Assembly (NCBI RefSeq): GCF_023074175.1
Contig: NZ_JADPKS010000167.1
Location: 1-62,913, forward strand
From: Bradyrhizobium sp. 139
GTDB taxonomy: Bacteria > Pseudomonadota > Alphaproteobacteria > Rhizobiales > Xanthobacteraceae
DNA length: 62,913 nt
Direction: 5' to 3'
Of the stretch, positions 10,735 through 19,418 are shown in pieces. The translations under genes were made by a program, and so were the position numbers. The first letter of the stretch is position 1. Each line of letters begins with the position of its first letter. The notes under the pieces were generated by a model. It did not search any database. It was given only the letters and a program-made list of their open reading frames with translations, and was not told where the DNA came from.

Positions 10735-11190
10735 CTAGGTCTTATCGGACACGCCGTTGTCCGGACCGGGATCGCTGCCGGCGGCGGCGGCGGTGAGCCG
10801 TTCCAGATAGTGCCTCCATCCTTTTGCGTGCGCAGCCGCCTGTTCCTCGGTCGGTAGTCCGCTATGAGTCATGCACAGCAGTGTGCCGCCGTCGCGCTCG
10901 ATCAGGTCGATCTCGATCAGGCTCGAGCCGGGCGGCACTTCCTGGCCGCCCTCCCAGCCGAACGTATAGGCCAGACGATGCACCGGCACGACCTCGCGAA
11001 AGGCGCCGCGGGCGACTCCGCCGCGCGGGCCGACGCCCTTGAGCAGATAGATCCCGCCGGGATGCGGCTCCGTGGTCGCATCGGAGCCCATCCAGCTCAG
11101 GATTTTCTCGGGATCGGTCAAATAGGCGAAGACGGTGGCGCGCGGGGCTGCGATCTGGGTTTCGCGTCGCACTACGAACGGCTCGGTCAT
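10735..11190 (-). CDS. SRPBCC (AHSA1/START-like) domain protein
   Basis: This 151-residue single-domain protein of the Bet v1-like superfamily has the typical start VRRETQIAAPRATVFAYLTDPEKILSWMG cut by a variable loop, and the C-terminal helix (LPTEEQAAAHAKGWRHYLERL) of the AHSA1 group. Such proteins bind hydrophobic ligands; the ligand here is unknown. No signal peptide. It is divergent from the cyclase gene 59 bp away, so the two may share a control region. Confidence 0.85.
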   Translation of the reverse strand: MTEPFVVRRETQIAAPRATVFAYLTDPEKILSWMGSDATTEPHPGGIYLLKGVGPRGGVARGAFREVVPVHRLAYTFGWEGGQEVPPGSSLIEIDLIERDGGTLLCMTHSGLPTEEQAAAHAKGWRHYLERLTAAAAGSDPGPDNGVSDKT

Positions 11191-11249
11191 CGGCGATCAT
11201 CCCTGGGCTGACACTGGCACATGGCGGCAGTGGAGCGATCGGTCAAGGA

Positions 11250-12371
11250 TTGCCCGTGACAAAGACGGTCCACCTTCGCCATCATCGGGTCATGCAACTC
11301 TCCCGGACCCTAGCCTGGCTCGTCGATGCTGCCTCAGATTGTCCCGGGGCCGACCGTCTGCTCGCGGAACTCGGCGCTCATCTGGTTGCCGACGGCGTGC
11401 CGCTTGCGGCCGGGGCCCTGACGCTGGAGGTGCCGCATCCGCTGATCGCGAAGCGGACCTGGCTGTGGCGCGCGGAGAACGGCCGGGTCATCGAAGCGCT
11501 CGGCTTCGCCCCAGGTGGGCTGGCGCCCGACCCGGCCAATGACGCCGGTCGCCGCTGGCTGCGCGACATCGCGCGCGGCGAGGTGCACGAAGAGGTCGTC
11601 GGACGGCAAGATGGGCCGCAGCTCGGCTGGATCGGGCCGCGTCCGTTCACCGCAGACGAGATCGAGCAATTGCGCCAGGCTGCGCGCTTCGCCGCGACGC
11701 CCCTTGTCGTGCTTGCCGCGCGTGCAACGCTGCGCGCGACGCTCGATGCCTATCTCGGCAAGCGGAGCGCGGAGCGGGTGCTGGCGGCACCCCTGCGGCG
11801 CGATCTCGGCGAGACCATTCAAGCCGCGTTGCTCTATGCGGACTTGCGCAACTTCACGATGTTGTCCGAGACCAGTCCGCCGGCCGACGTCATCGCGGCG
11901 CTCGACGCCTGGTTCGATCGCATCGCCGGTGCCGTTCATGCCTTCGGCGGCGAGGTGCTGAAATTCATCGGCGACGGCGTGCTCGCGATCTTCCCGGTGG
12001 TCGAGGCGTCACCGCGCCGCGCGTGCGATGCCGCTCTGCGCGCCGCAAGCGCGGCCGAAGCCGGCATGGCGTATCTCAACGGGGAGCGCCGGTCCCACGG
12101 GCTTCCGCCGCTCGCGTTCGGCGCGGCCCTTCATCTCGGCGAAATACTCTGGGGCAATATCGGCGCCGCCAATCGGCTCGATTTCACGGCGATCGGTCGC
12201 GCCGTCAATCTCGCCAGCCGCCTCGAAGGATTGTGCAAGCCGCTTGGCAGGACAGTGTTAGTGTCAGGCGCGCTCGCGGCCGAGACGGACACGCCGCTCG
12301 TTGCGCTCGGACCGCATCCGTTGCGCGGCATCGCTTCGCCATGCGAGGTCTTTGCGCTGCCGGAAACGTAA
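11250..12371 (+). CDS. Class III adenylate cyclase domain protein
   Basis: The protein has 373 residues (359 if the ATG at 11292 is used instead of the TTG at 11250). The first half (about 20-185) is a GAF-like or otherwise uncharacterised sensory region. The class III cyclase domain covers about 190-370. The metal-binding aspartates are Asp198 (LYADLRNFT) and Asp242 (FIGDGVLAIF). Lys238 and Asp311 (RLDFTAIG) are the substrate-specifying pair of adenylyl cyclases, with Asn320 and Arg324 in VNLASRLE. It should therefore make cAMP from ATP. No transmembrane segment is apparent, so the sensor is probably cytosolic. Confidence 0.88.
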   Translation: MPVTKTVHLRHHRVMQLSRTLAWLVDAASDCPGADRLLAELGAHLVADGVPLAAGALTLEVPHPLIAKRTWLWRAENGRVIEALGFAPGGLAPDPANDAGRRWLRDIARGEVHEEVVGRQDGPQLGWIGPRPFTADEIEQLRQAARFAATPLVVLAARATLRATLDAYLGKRSAERVLAAPLRRDLGETIQAALLYADLRNFTMLSETSPPADVIAALDAWFDRIAGAVHAFGGEVLKFIGDGVLAIFPVVEASPRRACDAALRAASAAEAGMAYLNGERRSHGLPPLAFGAALHLGEILWGNIGAANRLDFTAIGRAVNLASRLEGLCKPLGRTVLVSGALAAETDTPLVALGPHPLRGIASPCEVFALPET

Positions 12372-12399
12372 GTTCGGATATCGTTGATGTCGCAGCCAA

Positions 12400-12813
12400 C
12401 TACATCCCGCCCATCTTGCAGACGAGCTTCCATTCCTCGGTCGTCACCGGCTGCACCGACAGGCGCGAATATTTCACCAGCGCCATGTCGGCGAGATTCT
12501 TCTCGGCCTTAATCGCGGCCATCGTGACCGGCGTCTTCAAGGGCTGGTCCGCCTTGATGTCGACGCAGACGAATTTTTCGGTCTTGTCGCTCGGATCGGG
12601 GTAGGCCTCCTTGATGATCTCCGCGATGCCGACGATCTCCTTGCCCTCGTTGGAATGATAGAAGAACGCCTTGTCACCCTTCTTCATGGCAACGAGGTTC
12701 TGGCGCGCGGTGTAATTGCGCACGCCGGTCCAGGCTTCGCCCTTGGCGCCCTTCGCCACCTGCTGATCCCAGGACCACACCGACGGTTCGGATTTCACCA
12801 GCCAGTACGCCAT
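12400..12813 (-). CDS. EVE domain protein (PUA-like)
   Basis: This 137-residue protein consists of a single EVE domain, related to PUA and YTH folds that bind modified bases. Signature segments are YWLVKSEPSVWSWDQ, WTGVRNYTARQNL and GDKAFFYHSNEGKEIVGIAEI. The ATG at 12813 is preferred over one 6 bp upstream because AGAGGA sits six bases before it. It begins 2 bp after the gpsA stop, so the two are surely co-transcribed. Its function is unassigned; a modified nucleic acid ligand is the family expectation. Confidence 0.92.
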   Translation of the reverse strand: MAYWLVKSEPSVWSWDQQVAKGAKGEAWTGVRNYTARQNLVAMKKGDKAFFYHSNEGKEIVGIAEIIKEAYPDPSDKTEKFVCVDIKADQPLKTPVTMAAIKAEKNLADMALVKYSRLSVQPVTTEEWKLVCKMGGM

Positions 12814-12815
12814 GC

Positions 12816-13796
12816 TCATTCCTCTGCCTTGAAGGGGCGCGTCAGCAGCCCCGAGATCGCCGCATCAATCGTGCTCCTGCCGCTCAGGATCGCCGCGACC
12901 GCTTCTGATACCGGCATGTCGACGTTCCGCGCGGCCGCAAGCTCGACCAGCACCGGAGCCGTGAATGCACCTTCCGCAAGCTTGCCCGCCGGCGCAGCCT
13001 CTCCGCGACCGAGCGCAATACCGAGCGCGAAATTGCGCGATTGCGCGGTCGAACAGCTCAGGAGCAGGTCGCCGAGGCCGGAGAGGCCGGAGAGCGTTTC
13101 CGTCCGCGCGCCGCAGGCACGGCCGAGCCGTGCCAACTCGCTAAAGCCACGCGTGGTCAGTGCGGCGAGGGCCGAGGCGCCGAGGTTGCGGCCGACCACG
13201 ATCCCGGCCGCGATCGCGAGCACGTTCTTGGCCGCGCCGCCGATCTCGACGCCGCGAACATCTGTCGTGTGATAGGGCCGAAAGGTCGCCGAGCCCAGCG
13301 CCTGCACCAGGCTGCTGGCCAGCGCCTCATCCTTCGCCGCCAGCGTCACCGCGGTCGGCAGGCCGCGCGCGACATCATCGGCAAAGCTTGGGCCCGACAG
13401 GATCGCCGGCTGCGCGTGAGGCGCGGCCTCGGCGATGACATCGGTCATGAATTTGTGGGTGCCGTGCTCGATGCCCTTGGCGCAGGCGACGATCGGCATC
13501 GGCTTTGCCAGATGCGAGGCCAGCATGTTGACCGTGCCGCGCAGATGCTGCGCCGGCGTTGCGATCAGCAGCATGTCGGCGCGCGCGGCCACCGCAAGCT
13601 CGTGCGTCACGATGATCTCCGGCGCCAGCCGCACGCCGGGCAGCCGCGGATTGTCGCGGGTCGATGCGATTCGCGTCGCATGCTCGGCGTTCCGCGCCCA
13701 AAGCGTCACGCTCCGTCCAGCCCGTGCCGCCACAGTCGCGAGCGCAGTGCCCCAGGCACCGGCTCCGATCACTGCGACGGATTGGAACGCCGTCAT
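12816..13796 (-). CDS. gpsA: NAD(P)-dependent glycerol-3-phosphate dehydrogenase
   Basis: Reduces dihydroxyacetone phosphate to sn-glycerol-3-phosphate for phospholipid synthesis. The 326 residues are normal length. The N-terminal Rossmann motif is IGAGAWGTALA (10-20). The catalytic region has CAKGIE, the ILSGPSFA stretch and the C-terminal domain GGAAKNVLAIAAGIV with the catalytic Lys. It heads the gpsA-EVE pair and lies downstream of tsaD on the same strand, separated from it by a long inverted repeat. Confidence 0.97.
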   Translation of the reverse strand: MTAFQSVAVIGAGAWGTALATVAARAGRSVTLWARNAEHATRIASTRDNPRLPGVRLAPEIIVTHELAVAARADMLLIATPAQHLRGTVNMLASHLAKPMPIVACAKGIEHGTHKFMTDVIAEAAPHAQPAILSGPSFADDVARGLPTAVTLAAKDEALASSLVQALGSATFRPYHTTDVRGVEIGGAAKNVLAIAAGIVVGRNLGASALAALTTRGFSELARLGRACGARTETLSGLSGLGDLLLSCSTAQSRNFALGIALGRGEAAPAGKLAEGAFTAPVLVELAAARNVDMPVSEAVAAILSGRSTIDAAISGLLTRPFKAEE

Positions 13797-13808
13797 TGCT
13801 CGATTCCT

Positions 13809-13953
13809 CCTCTCCCTCGCCCCGCTTGCGGGGAGAGGGTCGGGGTGAGGGGGAGTCCCCGCAAGGACGGTGACAGAGAGACTCGCGGAGAGTCCCCCTC
13901 ACCCGGATTGCATCTGCGATGCAATCCGACCTCTCCCCGCAAGCGGGGCGAGG
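13809..13953. repeat. Long inverted repeat, family E
   Basis: The outer arms at 13815-13838 and 13930-13953 are exact 24-bp reverse complements rich in CCCCGCTTGCGGGG. Inner sequence GTGAGGGGGA / TCCCCCTCAC pairs again, so the RNA could fold into one long hairpin. It lies between tsaD and gpsA on minus and might act as a terminator or processing site. Confidence 0.75.
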
Positions 13954-13984
13954 TGAAGCGGAGCTCGTAGTGACACCGCAGCAT

Positions 13985-15076
13985 TCAGTAACCCGCCCGC
14001 GTGTTGCCGTACCCGGCCGGCGCCGTGGCGTTGGCATCCAGCAGCCAGCGCGCGCGGGGCTGCGCTTCCATCGTGTCGGTCAGGCCGAGTGCGAGGCGCT
14101 CGGCGCCGGCCCAGGCGATCATCGCGCCATTGTCGGTGCAGAGCGCGGGCGGCGGCATGATCAGTTGCGTCCTGGCCTGCCGCGCGACGCCATGCAGGGC
14201 GCCGCGAATCGCCTGATTGGCGGCGACGCCGCCAGCCGCCACGAGTGCGCGCGGAGAGCCGAACTGCTCGCGGAAAAGCGTGAGACCAACGCTCAGCCGG
14301 TCAGCCGTCGAGTCGAGCACGGCGGCCTGAAAGCTCGCGCAGAGATCGCTGATATCCTGTGGCGTGATCTCGTTGATTCGGCTCGCTTCGTTGCGCACGG
14401 CCGTCTTCAATCCGGACAGCGAGAAATTGGCATCAGGCCGTCCCTGCATCGGCCGCGGAAAGGCAAAGCGCGTGGCATCGCCGCTTGCCGCGGCGCGTTC
14501 GACCTGCGGTCCGCCGGGATAGGGCAGGCCCAACATCTTCGCGACCTTGTCGAAGGCTTCGCCGATCGCATCGTCGACGGTGGTGCCGAGCCGCACATAT
14601 TGGCCGACCCCGGTGACGGCGACGATCTGGGTATGCCCGCCCGAAGCGAGGAACAGGCAGTAGGGAAATTCAATTCCGTCGGTGAGGCGCGGCGTCAGTG
14701 CATGCGCCTCCAGATGGTTCACCGCGACCAGCGGCGTGTCGTACACCATCGCGATCGCCTTCGCGGTGGTGAGGCCGACGATGACGCCGCCGATCAGCCC
14801 CGGCCCTGCGGCGGCCGCGACACCGTCGAGCTGGGCGAAGCCGATGCCGGCCTCCTGCATGGCGTGGTCGATGATGCCGTCGAGCAGGTCGACATGCGCA
14901 CGCGCGGCGATCTCCGGCACCACGCCGCCGAAACGGGCATGCTCCTCGACCTGCGACCGCACGATGTTGGACAGGATCTTGCCGGTACCGTCGGGCGCGC
15001 GCTCGATCACGGCCGCGGCGGTCTCGTCGCAGGTGGTTTCGATGCCCAGTACCAGCGTTGGCGAATTGTTGTCCAA
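13985..15076 (-). CDS. tsaD: tRNA N6-adenosine threonylcarbamoyltransferase TsaD
   Basis: Transfers the threonylcarbamoyl group to A37 of ANN-decoding tRNAs, with TsaB and TsaE. The ASKHA-fold start VLGIETTCDETAAAVIER is intact and the metal-binding histidines are in AVNHLEAHA. Further motifs are FLASGGHTQIV and VAAGGVAANQAIR. The proposed TTG start at 15076 has AGAAGGGC upstream at good spacing and gives 363 residues. An in-frame ATG at 15106 would add ten basic residues. It is divergent from hemD with about 145 bp between starts. Confidence 0.95.
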   Translation of the reverse strand: MDNNSPTLVLGIETTCDETAAAVIERAPDGTGKILSNIVRSQVEEHARFGGVVPEIAARAHVDLLDGIIDHAMQEAGIGFAQLDGVAAAAGPGLIGGVIVGLTTAKAIAMVYDTPLVAVNHLEAHALTPRLTDGIEFPYCLFLASGGHTQIVAVTGVGQYVRLGTTVDDAIGEAFDKVAKMLGLPYPGGPQVERAAASGDATRFAFPRPMQGRPDANFSLSGLKTAVRNEASRINEITPQDISDLCASFQAAVLDSTADRLSVGLTLFREQFGSPRALVAAGGVAANQAIRGALHGVARQARTQLIMPPPALCTDNGAMIAWAGAERLALGLTDTMEAQPRARWLLDANATAPAGYGNTRAGY

Positions 15077-15220
15077 TTTGCGCCCTTCTCGCCCCCTTGC
15101 GCTCATCCGCAAAGCAGAGTTCTGGTACGTCCGGTAGCATTCCGGGGTCGACTTGCGCAATCGTCACGCGCAGCCGCCCTCATGAATGCCTCACCGCCAC
15201 GTGGTTCGGGAACACAAGCG

Positions 15221-15967
15221 ATGTCCATTCTTGTCACACGGCCGCATCCCGACAACGAGGCGACGGCGGAAAATTTGCGCGCACGGGGTCATGCGGTGCT
15301 GCTCGCGCCGATGCTCAAGTTCGAGCCGGTCGCCTTCCATGACAAGAGTGAGGCGGACTACGGCGCCATCATCGTCACGTCGGCCAACGCGATCCGTGCC
15401 GTCGTGCCGCAATTGCGCGACCTTAGCCTCCTGGAGCTACCGCTGTTTGCGGTCGGCGAGCACACGGCTGCCGTGGCGCGCGACGCCGGCTTCGCCGAAG
15501 TGATCGTCGCCGGCGGCGACGCTGCGGCCTTGCGTGACAAGGTGATGCGGAGCGCGCGCAACAAGCTGCTGAAGAAGAAAAGCACGCTGCTTTATCTCGC
15601 TGGCGCGGATCTGTCGCGCGATCTCGGCGCCGAGCTAGGCGCGGAGGGCTATAGCGTGGTGACCCAGACCACCTATCGCATGGCTCCGGTCAAGATCCTG
15701 CCACGCGATGTCTGCGATGGCTTTGCCGCGCATGGGATCGAGGCGGTGCTGCATTACTCCCGGCGCAGCGCGCGGGCCTTCCTGGAGGCGGCGCGGGACG
15801 AAGGCGTCGAAATCTCGGCGCTGGCGATCCCGCAATGCTGCCTGTCCGAGACGGTCGCCAGCGTGCTGCGCGATGCCGGCGCGTCACAGGTTCTCGGGGC
15901 CGCGACGCCGGATGAAAATGCCTTGTTCGACACCTTGGAGCGTGCTTTGCGGACCCGATTGGCGTAA
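15221..15967 (+). CDS. hemD: Uroporphyrinogen-III synthase HemD
   Basis: Closes hydroxymethylbilane into uroporphyrinogen III. The reading frame is open far upstream, but the protein proper begins at MSILVTRPHPDNE, giving 248 residues, which is normal. Sequence hallmarks are the two-lobed fold with ITVTSANA-type segment (IIVTSANAIRAV), LPLFAVGEHTAAVA and the second lobe HYSRRSARAFLEAA. It heads a plus-strand cluster with Mic60 (65 bp downstream) and HemY. hemC, which often precedes hemD in other Alphaproteobacteria, is not here. Confidence 0.93.
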   Translation: MSILVTRPHPDNEATAENLRARGHAVLLAPMLKFEPVAFHDKSEADYGAIIVTSANAIRAVVPQLRDLSLLELPLFAVGEHTAAVARDAGFAEVIVAGGDAAALRDKVMRSARNKLLKKKSTLLYLAGADLSRDLGAELGAEGYSVVTQTTYRMAPVKILPRDVCDGFAAHGIEAVLHYSRRSARAFLEAARDEGVEISALAIPQCCLSETVASVLRDAGASQVLGAATPDENALFDTLERALRTRLA

Positions 15968-16032
15968 GAGGTCGGGCCGAATCCGACGCGATCGGGTCCG
16001 TTTAGGGCATCTAAGTGTGAGGAACCGTCACG

Positions 16033-17256
16033 ATGGCCGATGACAAGCCTGAAGACGTAGGATTGGCTTCCGAGTCCGGCCGTCCCAAGCGCACCCCGCC
16101 CACCATCGACCTTGAGGCAACCGAAGTCTCGACCCAGCCGCAGGAGACGGCCGCCGGACCGGAGGCTCAGGCGGCGTCCGAGCAGGCCGCGCACGAGCAG
16201 GCCACGGCCGAAGAGTCAAAATCCGAAGAGGCTAACCCCGACCCGCAGCCCGAGCACGCGCAAGCCGCGGTTGCTTCCGCTCCCGCGTCGGCGCCGATTT
16301 CGCCCTGGGTCATTGCGCCATTCTCCGGCGCGGTCGCAGCCGCGATCGTGATTGCGGTCGGCTGGATGCTGGGCTGGCCCGCCGTGCAGGCGCCGCCGGC
16401 CGCGCCGCAGGTCACGAGCGGGACGGTCGACGCGCTCAGCGGACGGCTTGCCGCGGTCGAAGCCAAGGCGGGCAAGCCTGCGGCCGATCCGGCCATGGTG
16501 GCGCGGATCGATGCGCTGGAGAAATCCGTCAGCGCCTTGCGCGGCGACGTCGTCAATCTGCGCGCGCAATCCGACAAGACCGCGAGCGCGTTGAGCGACG
16601 CGAAATCCGCGCCGCGCGACGTCGCGGCATCGTCCGATCTCGCCAACCGCGTCGCGCAGCTCGAGCGCGCCAGCAAGACGGAACGCGCCGAGCTCGCGCA
16701 GCAGGGCGAGAAGATCGCCGACGCCAGGACGATGGACGACAAGCCGCTGCGCCACGTCGTGGCAGCGTCCCTGCTCGACGTCGCCGTTCGCCATGGCGAT
16801 CCCTATCAATCGCAGCTGTCCGCAGCGCGGTCGCTCGCCGCCAAGCCCGACATGCTGAAGCCGCTCGATGCGTTTGCATCGTCCGGCATTCCGACGCCGG
16901 TCGCGCTGAGCCGCGAGCTGCTCAACATCGTGCCCAAGCTCTCTCCGCCGGCCGAAGCCCCGGCCGCCAGAGCCGGCATCGTCGAGCGCCTCCAGGCGGG
17001 GGCCTCAAAACTCGTCCGCATCGAGCGCACCGACGGCGTCGGCAATGATCGCGGCGCGATCGTCGCACGGGTGACGGCGGCGGCGCTCCGCAACGATTTC
17101 GCGGAGGCGCGGCGCGAGCTGAAGACGCTGCCCGAGGCCGATCGTGCACCGGCGCAAGCCTGGCTCGATAAGGCCGATGCCCGTGACGCCGCGCTCGCCG
17201 CCTCACGCAAATTCGCCGACGATGCCATGGCGGATCTCGTCAAGCCTGCTCAGTAA
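16033..17256 (+). CDS. Alphaproteobacterial Mic60 (mitofilin) homologue, COG4223
   Basis: The protein has 407 residues. An acidic, Pro/Ala/Glu-rich N-terminal cytoplasmic region (1-90) leads to one transmembrane helix (about 92-117, PWVIAPFSGAVAAAIVIAVGW cut at its ends). A periplasmic coiled coil (about 125-220) follows, with a helical C-terminal region carrying the mitofilin signature. Placement between hemD and hemY matches published descriptions of Mic60 in Alphaproteobacteria, where it shapes intracytoplasmic membranes and interacts with outer-membrane assembly. In this organism the role is inferred. No frameshift is seen. Confidence 0.85.
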   Translation: MADDKPEDVGLASESGRPKRTPPTIDLEATEVSTQPQETAAGPEAQAASEQAAHEQATAEESKSEEANPDPQPEHAQAAVASAPASAPISPWVIAPFSGAVAAAIVIAVGWMLGWPAVQAPPAAPQVTSGTVDALSGRLAAVEAKAGKPAADPAMVARIDALEKSVSALRGDVVNLRAQSDKTASALSDAKSAPRDVAASSDLANRVAQLERASKTERAELAQQGEKIADARTMDDKPLRHVVAASLLDVAVRHGDPYQSQLSAARSLAAKPDMLKPLDAFASSGIPTPVALSRELLNIVPKLSPPAEAPAARAGIVERLQAGASKLVRIERTDGVGNDRGAIVARVTAAALRNDFAEARRELKTLPEADRAPAQAWLDKADARDAALAASRKFADDAMADLVKPAQ

Positions 17257-17293
17257 AGGTTCGCGCAATAATCAGCGCGTAATAGGGATCGCC

Positions 17294-19054
17294 ATGCTTC
17301 GCATCGTCCTCTTCCTCGTCCTGATTGCGCTGGCGGCGGCCGGCGCAGCCTGGATTGCCGATCAGCCCGGCGATCTCGTGCTGACCGCGGGCACGTTCCG
17401 CGCGTCAACGACGTTACCCAGGTTCGTGTTTCTGCTCGGCATCTTTGCAGCGGCAGTCGTGCTCGTCTGGAGCATCCTGACGATGATCTGGCGCGCGCCG
17501 GGACGCCTGCGTCGCCGCCGTCATGAGAAACGCCATGCGCGCGGCCGCCATGCCATCACCCACGGCCTGCTCGCGATCGGTCATGGCGACACCGCGCTCG
17601 CCCGCCGTCACGCCGACACCGCGCGGCGGCTGGCCGCGAACGATCCGCTCGCGCTTCTCTTGCACGCGCAGTCCGCGCAGCTCGAGGGCAATCGCGACGA
17701 GGCGCAGCGCGTCTTCCGTGCCATGGTCGAGCGCGAGGACATGCGCCTGCTCGGCCTGCGCGGCCTGTTCATCGAGGCGCAACGCGCCGACGATGCGGTC
17801 GGCGCCGTGATGATCGCGGAGGAAGCGATCAAGCTGTCGCCGTCCTCGACCTGGGCCTCGCACGCGGTGCTCGGTTTCCGCTGCGCGCGCGGCGACTGGA
17901 GCGGCGCGCTCGCGATCCTGGATTCGAATCTGTCCGCAGGCCTGATCGACAAGCAGGCCTATCGCCGCCAGCGCGGCGTGCTGCTCGCCGCACGCGCGCT
18001 GGAACTGGAAACTATGGACCGCGACGTCGCGCGCGAGAGCGTGATGGAGGCGATCAAGCTCGCGCCGACCCTGGTGCCGGCCGCGGTGCTCGCTGCAAAA
18101 TTCGAGAGCGAGGCGCATCAGGTGCGTCGCGCCATGAAGGTGGTGGAAGCCGCCTGGCTCGCCAATCCGCATCCCGATCTCGCGGACGCTTATGCGCATG
18201 TGAAGCTCGGCGATTCCGCCCGGCAACGCTTGCAGCGCGTCGAGACGCTCGCCGCCAAGATTCCTGCCGACAAGGCCGGCCATGTCGAGGGTCAGCTCGC
18301 AATCGCCCGCGCCGCGATCGATGCCTCCGAATTCGCCCGTGCGCGCGAGGTGCTGGCGCCTTACGTCAACGATCCGACCCAGCGCGTCGCGCTGCTGATG
18401 GCCGAGATCGAGCGTACCGAGCACGGCGACGGCGGCCGTGCCCGCGCGTGGACCTTGCGCGCGGTGCGTGCCCGCCACGATCCGGCCTGGACGGCAGACG
18501 GCTATGTCAGCGACCGCTGGCGGCCGGTCTCCCCCGTCACCGGCCGTCTCGATGCCTTCCAGTGGCAGACACCGGTCGCGAGCCTGCCCTCCGGCAAGGG
18601 CGCCACGATCGAATCCTCGGCCTTCGAGGAAGCCATGCTGGCTGCTCCGCCGCCGAAGCGGGTGACGGCTGCCCCGAGCGAGGCCTTGGTGGAACCGGCT
18701 GTGGCTGCACCGGATCCGGTGCCCGCCGAACAGGACAATTCGCCTCCTGAGGCCAAAGAAGCCGCCAAGGAAGCCGTCAATGAAGAGCCTGCGGTCACGC
18801 CCGCCGAACCGGTCAAGCCGGCTCCTGAGGCGGCCGAATCATCGCCGGTGGCGGCAACCCCGGTGTTCCGGACACGCGCCGATCTCGGCAAGGCTGCACA
18901 GCCGCCGATTCAAGCCGTCATCCCGATCGTCCGGGCCCCTGATGATCCCGGGATCGATGACGAGGCTCCGAGCGATGAATTCACGGAACAAATCGGCACA
19001 CCGAAGGCCCAGGCCGGCGGCTGGCGCGGATTCTGGTCCCGCTGGGGCGCATGA
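17294..19054 (+). CDS. hemY: HemY-like TPR membrane protein (COG3898)
   Basis: The 586-residue protein starts MLRIVLFLVLIALAAAGAAW. It has two N-terminal transmembrane helices (about 1-20 and 40-60), the HemY_N domain (RRHEKRHARGRHAITHGLLAIGHGD with a break at 20) and TPR-like helices to about 420. A long Pro/Ala/Glu-rich tail (about 440-586) ends in GGWRGFWSRWGA. The symbol denotes the HemX/HemY cluster protein, not protoporphyrinogen oxidase. Its role in haem synthesis is by association with hemD. An ATG further upstream, inside Mic60, is in frame but lacks support. Confidence 0.85.
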   Translation: MLRIVLFLVLIALAAAGAAWIADQPGDLVLTAGTFRASTTLPRFVFLLGIFAAAVVLVWSILTMIWRAPGRLRRRRHEKRHARGRHAITHGLLAIGHGDTALARRHADTARRLAANDPLALLLHAQSAQLEGNRDEAQRVFRAMVEREDMRLLGLRGLFIEAQRADDAVGAVMIAEEAIKLSPSSTWASHAVLGFRCARGDWSGALAILDSNLSAGLIDKQAYRRQRGVLLAARALELETMDRDVARESVMEAIKLAPTLVPAAVLAAKFESEAHQVRRAMKVVEAAWLANPHPDLADAYAHVKLGDSARQRLQRVETLAAKIPADKAGHVEGQLAIARAAIDASEFARAREVLAPYVNDPTQRVALLMAEIERTEHGDGGRARAWTLRAVRARHDPAWTADGYVSDRWRPVSPVTGRLDAFQWQTPVASLPSGKGATIESSAFEEAMLAAPPPKRVTAAPSEALVEPAVAAPDPVPAEQDNSPPEAKEAAKEAVNEEPAVTPAEPVKPAPEAAESSPVAATPVFRTRADLGKAAQPPIQAVIPIVRAPDDPGIDDEAPSDEFTEQIGTPKAQAGGWRGFWSRWGA

Positions 19055-19153
19055 GGCGCATTTCGGACCCCGCTCCATCTTGCCAATTCGGGCCATGCCC
19101 GATATCAGGAGCGCGCGTATCGGGACCGGCTTTGCCTGGTCCCGGCAGGGTTC

Positions 19154-19229
19154 GCCGCAATAGCTCAGTTGGTAGAGCACGTCATTCGTAATGACGGGGT
19201 CGGGGGTTCGAATCCCTCTTGCGGCACCA
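19154..19229 (+). tRNA. tRNA-Thr (anticodon CGT)
   Basis: A full cloverleaf can be drawn: acceptor GCCGCAA/TTGCGGC, D-arm TAGCTCAGTTGGTAGAGCA, anticodon stem CGTCA/TGACG with loop TTCGTAA, and a T-arm with GGTTCGAATCC. The CCA end is encoded. The CGT anticodon reads ACG (Thr). Confidence 0.97.
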
Positions 19230-19418
19230 TTTTTATCCCTTGTTTCATAGGTGAACTCGGCAAGCTCTCAAAAAATGCGAGCGTGTCAAACCCCAGCATG
19301 TAGCCACCGCGTAACCACGCGGTGAGCCAAAGGGCGAAATCGACCCATCGCGGAAGTTGAACATAATCCGCGAGCAATTGTCCTACGTGTTCTCCATTGT
19401 ATGGCTTAGACTGGCCGC

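Noticed and set aside
13919..15220. Upstream part of the frame that ends in hemD
   Set aside because: It lies over tsaD on the opposite strand and has no HemD similarity. Only the part from 15221 is kept.
19165..19377. Minus frame of 70 codons ending in GFEPPTPSLRMTCSTN
   Set aside because: The ending is the antisense translation of tRNA-Thr, a well-known artefact. The upstream part matched no integrase that I can support.
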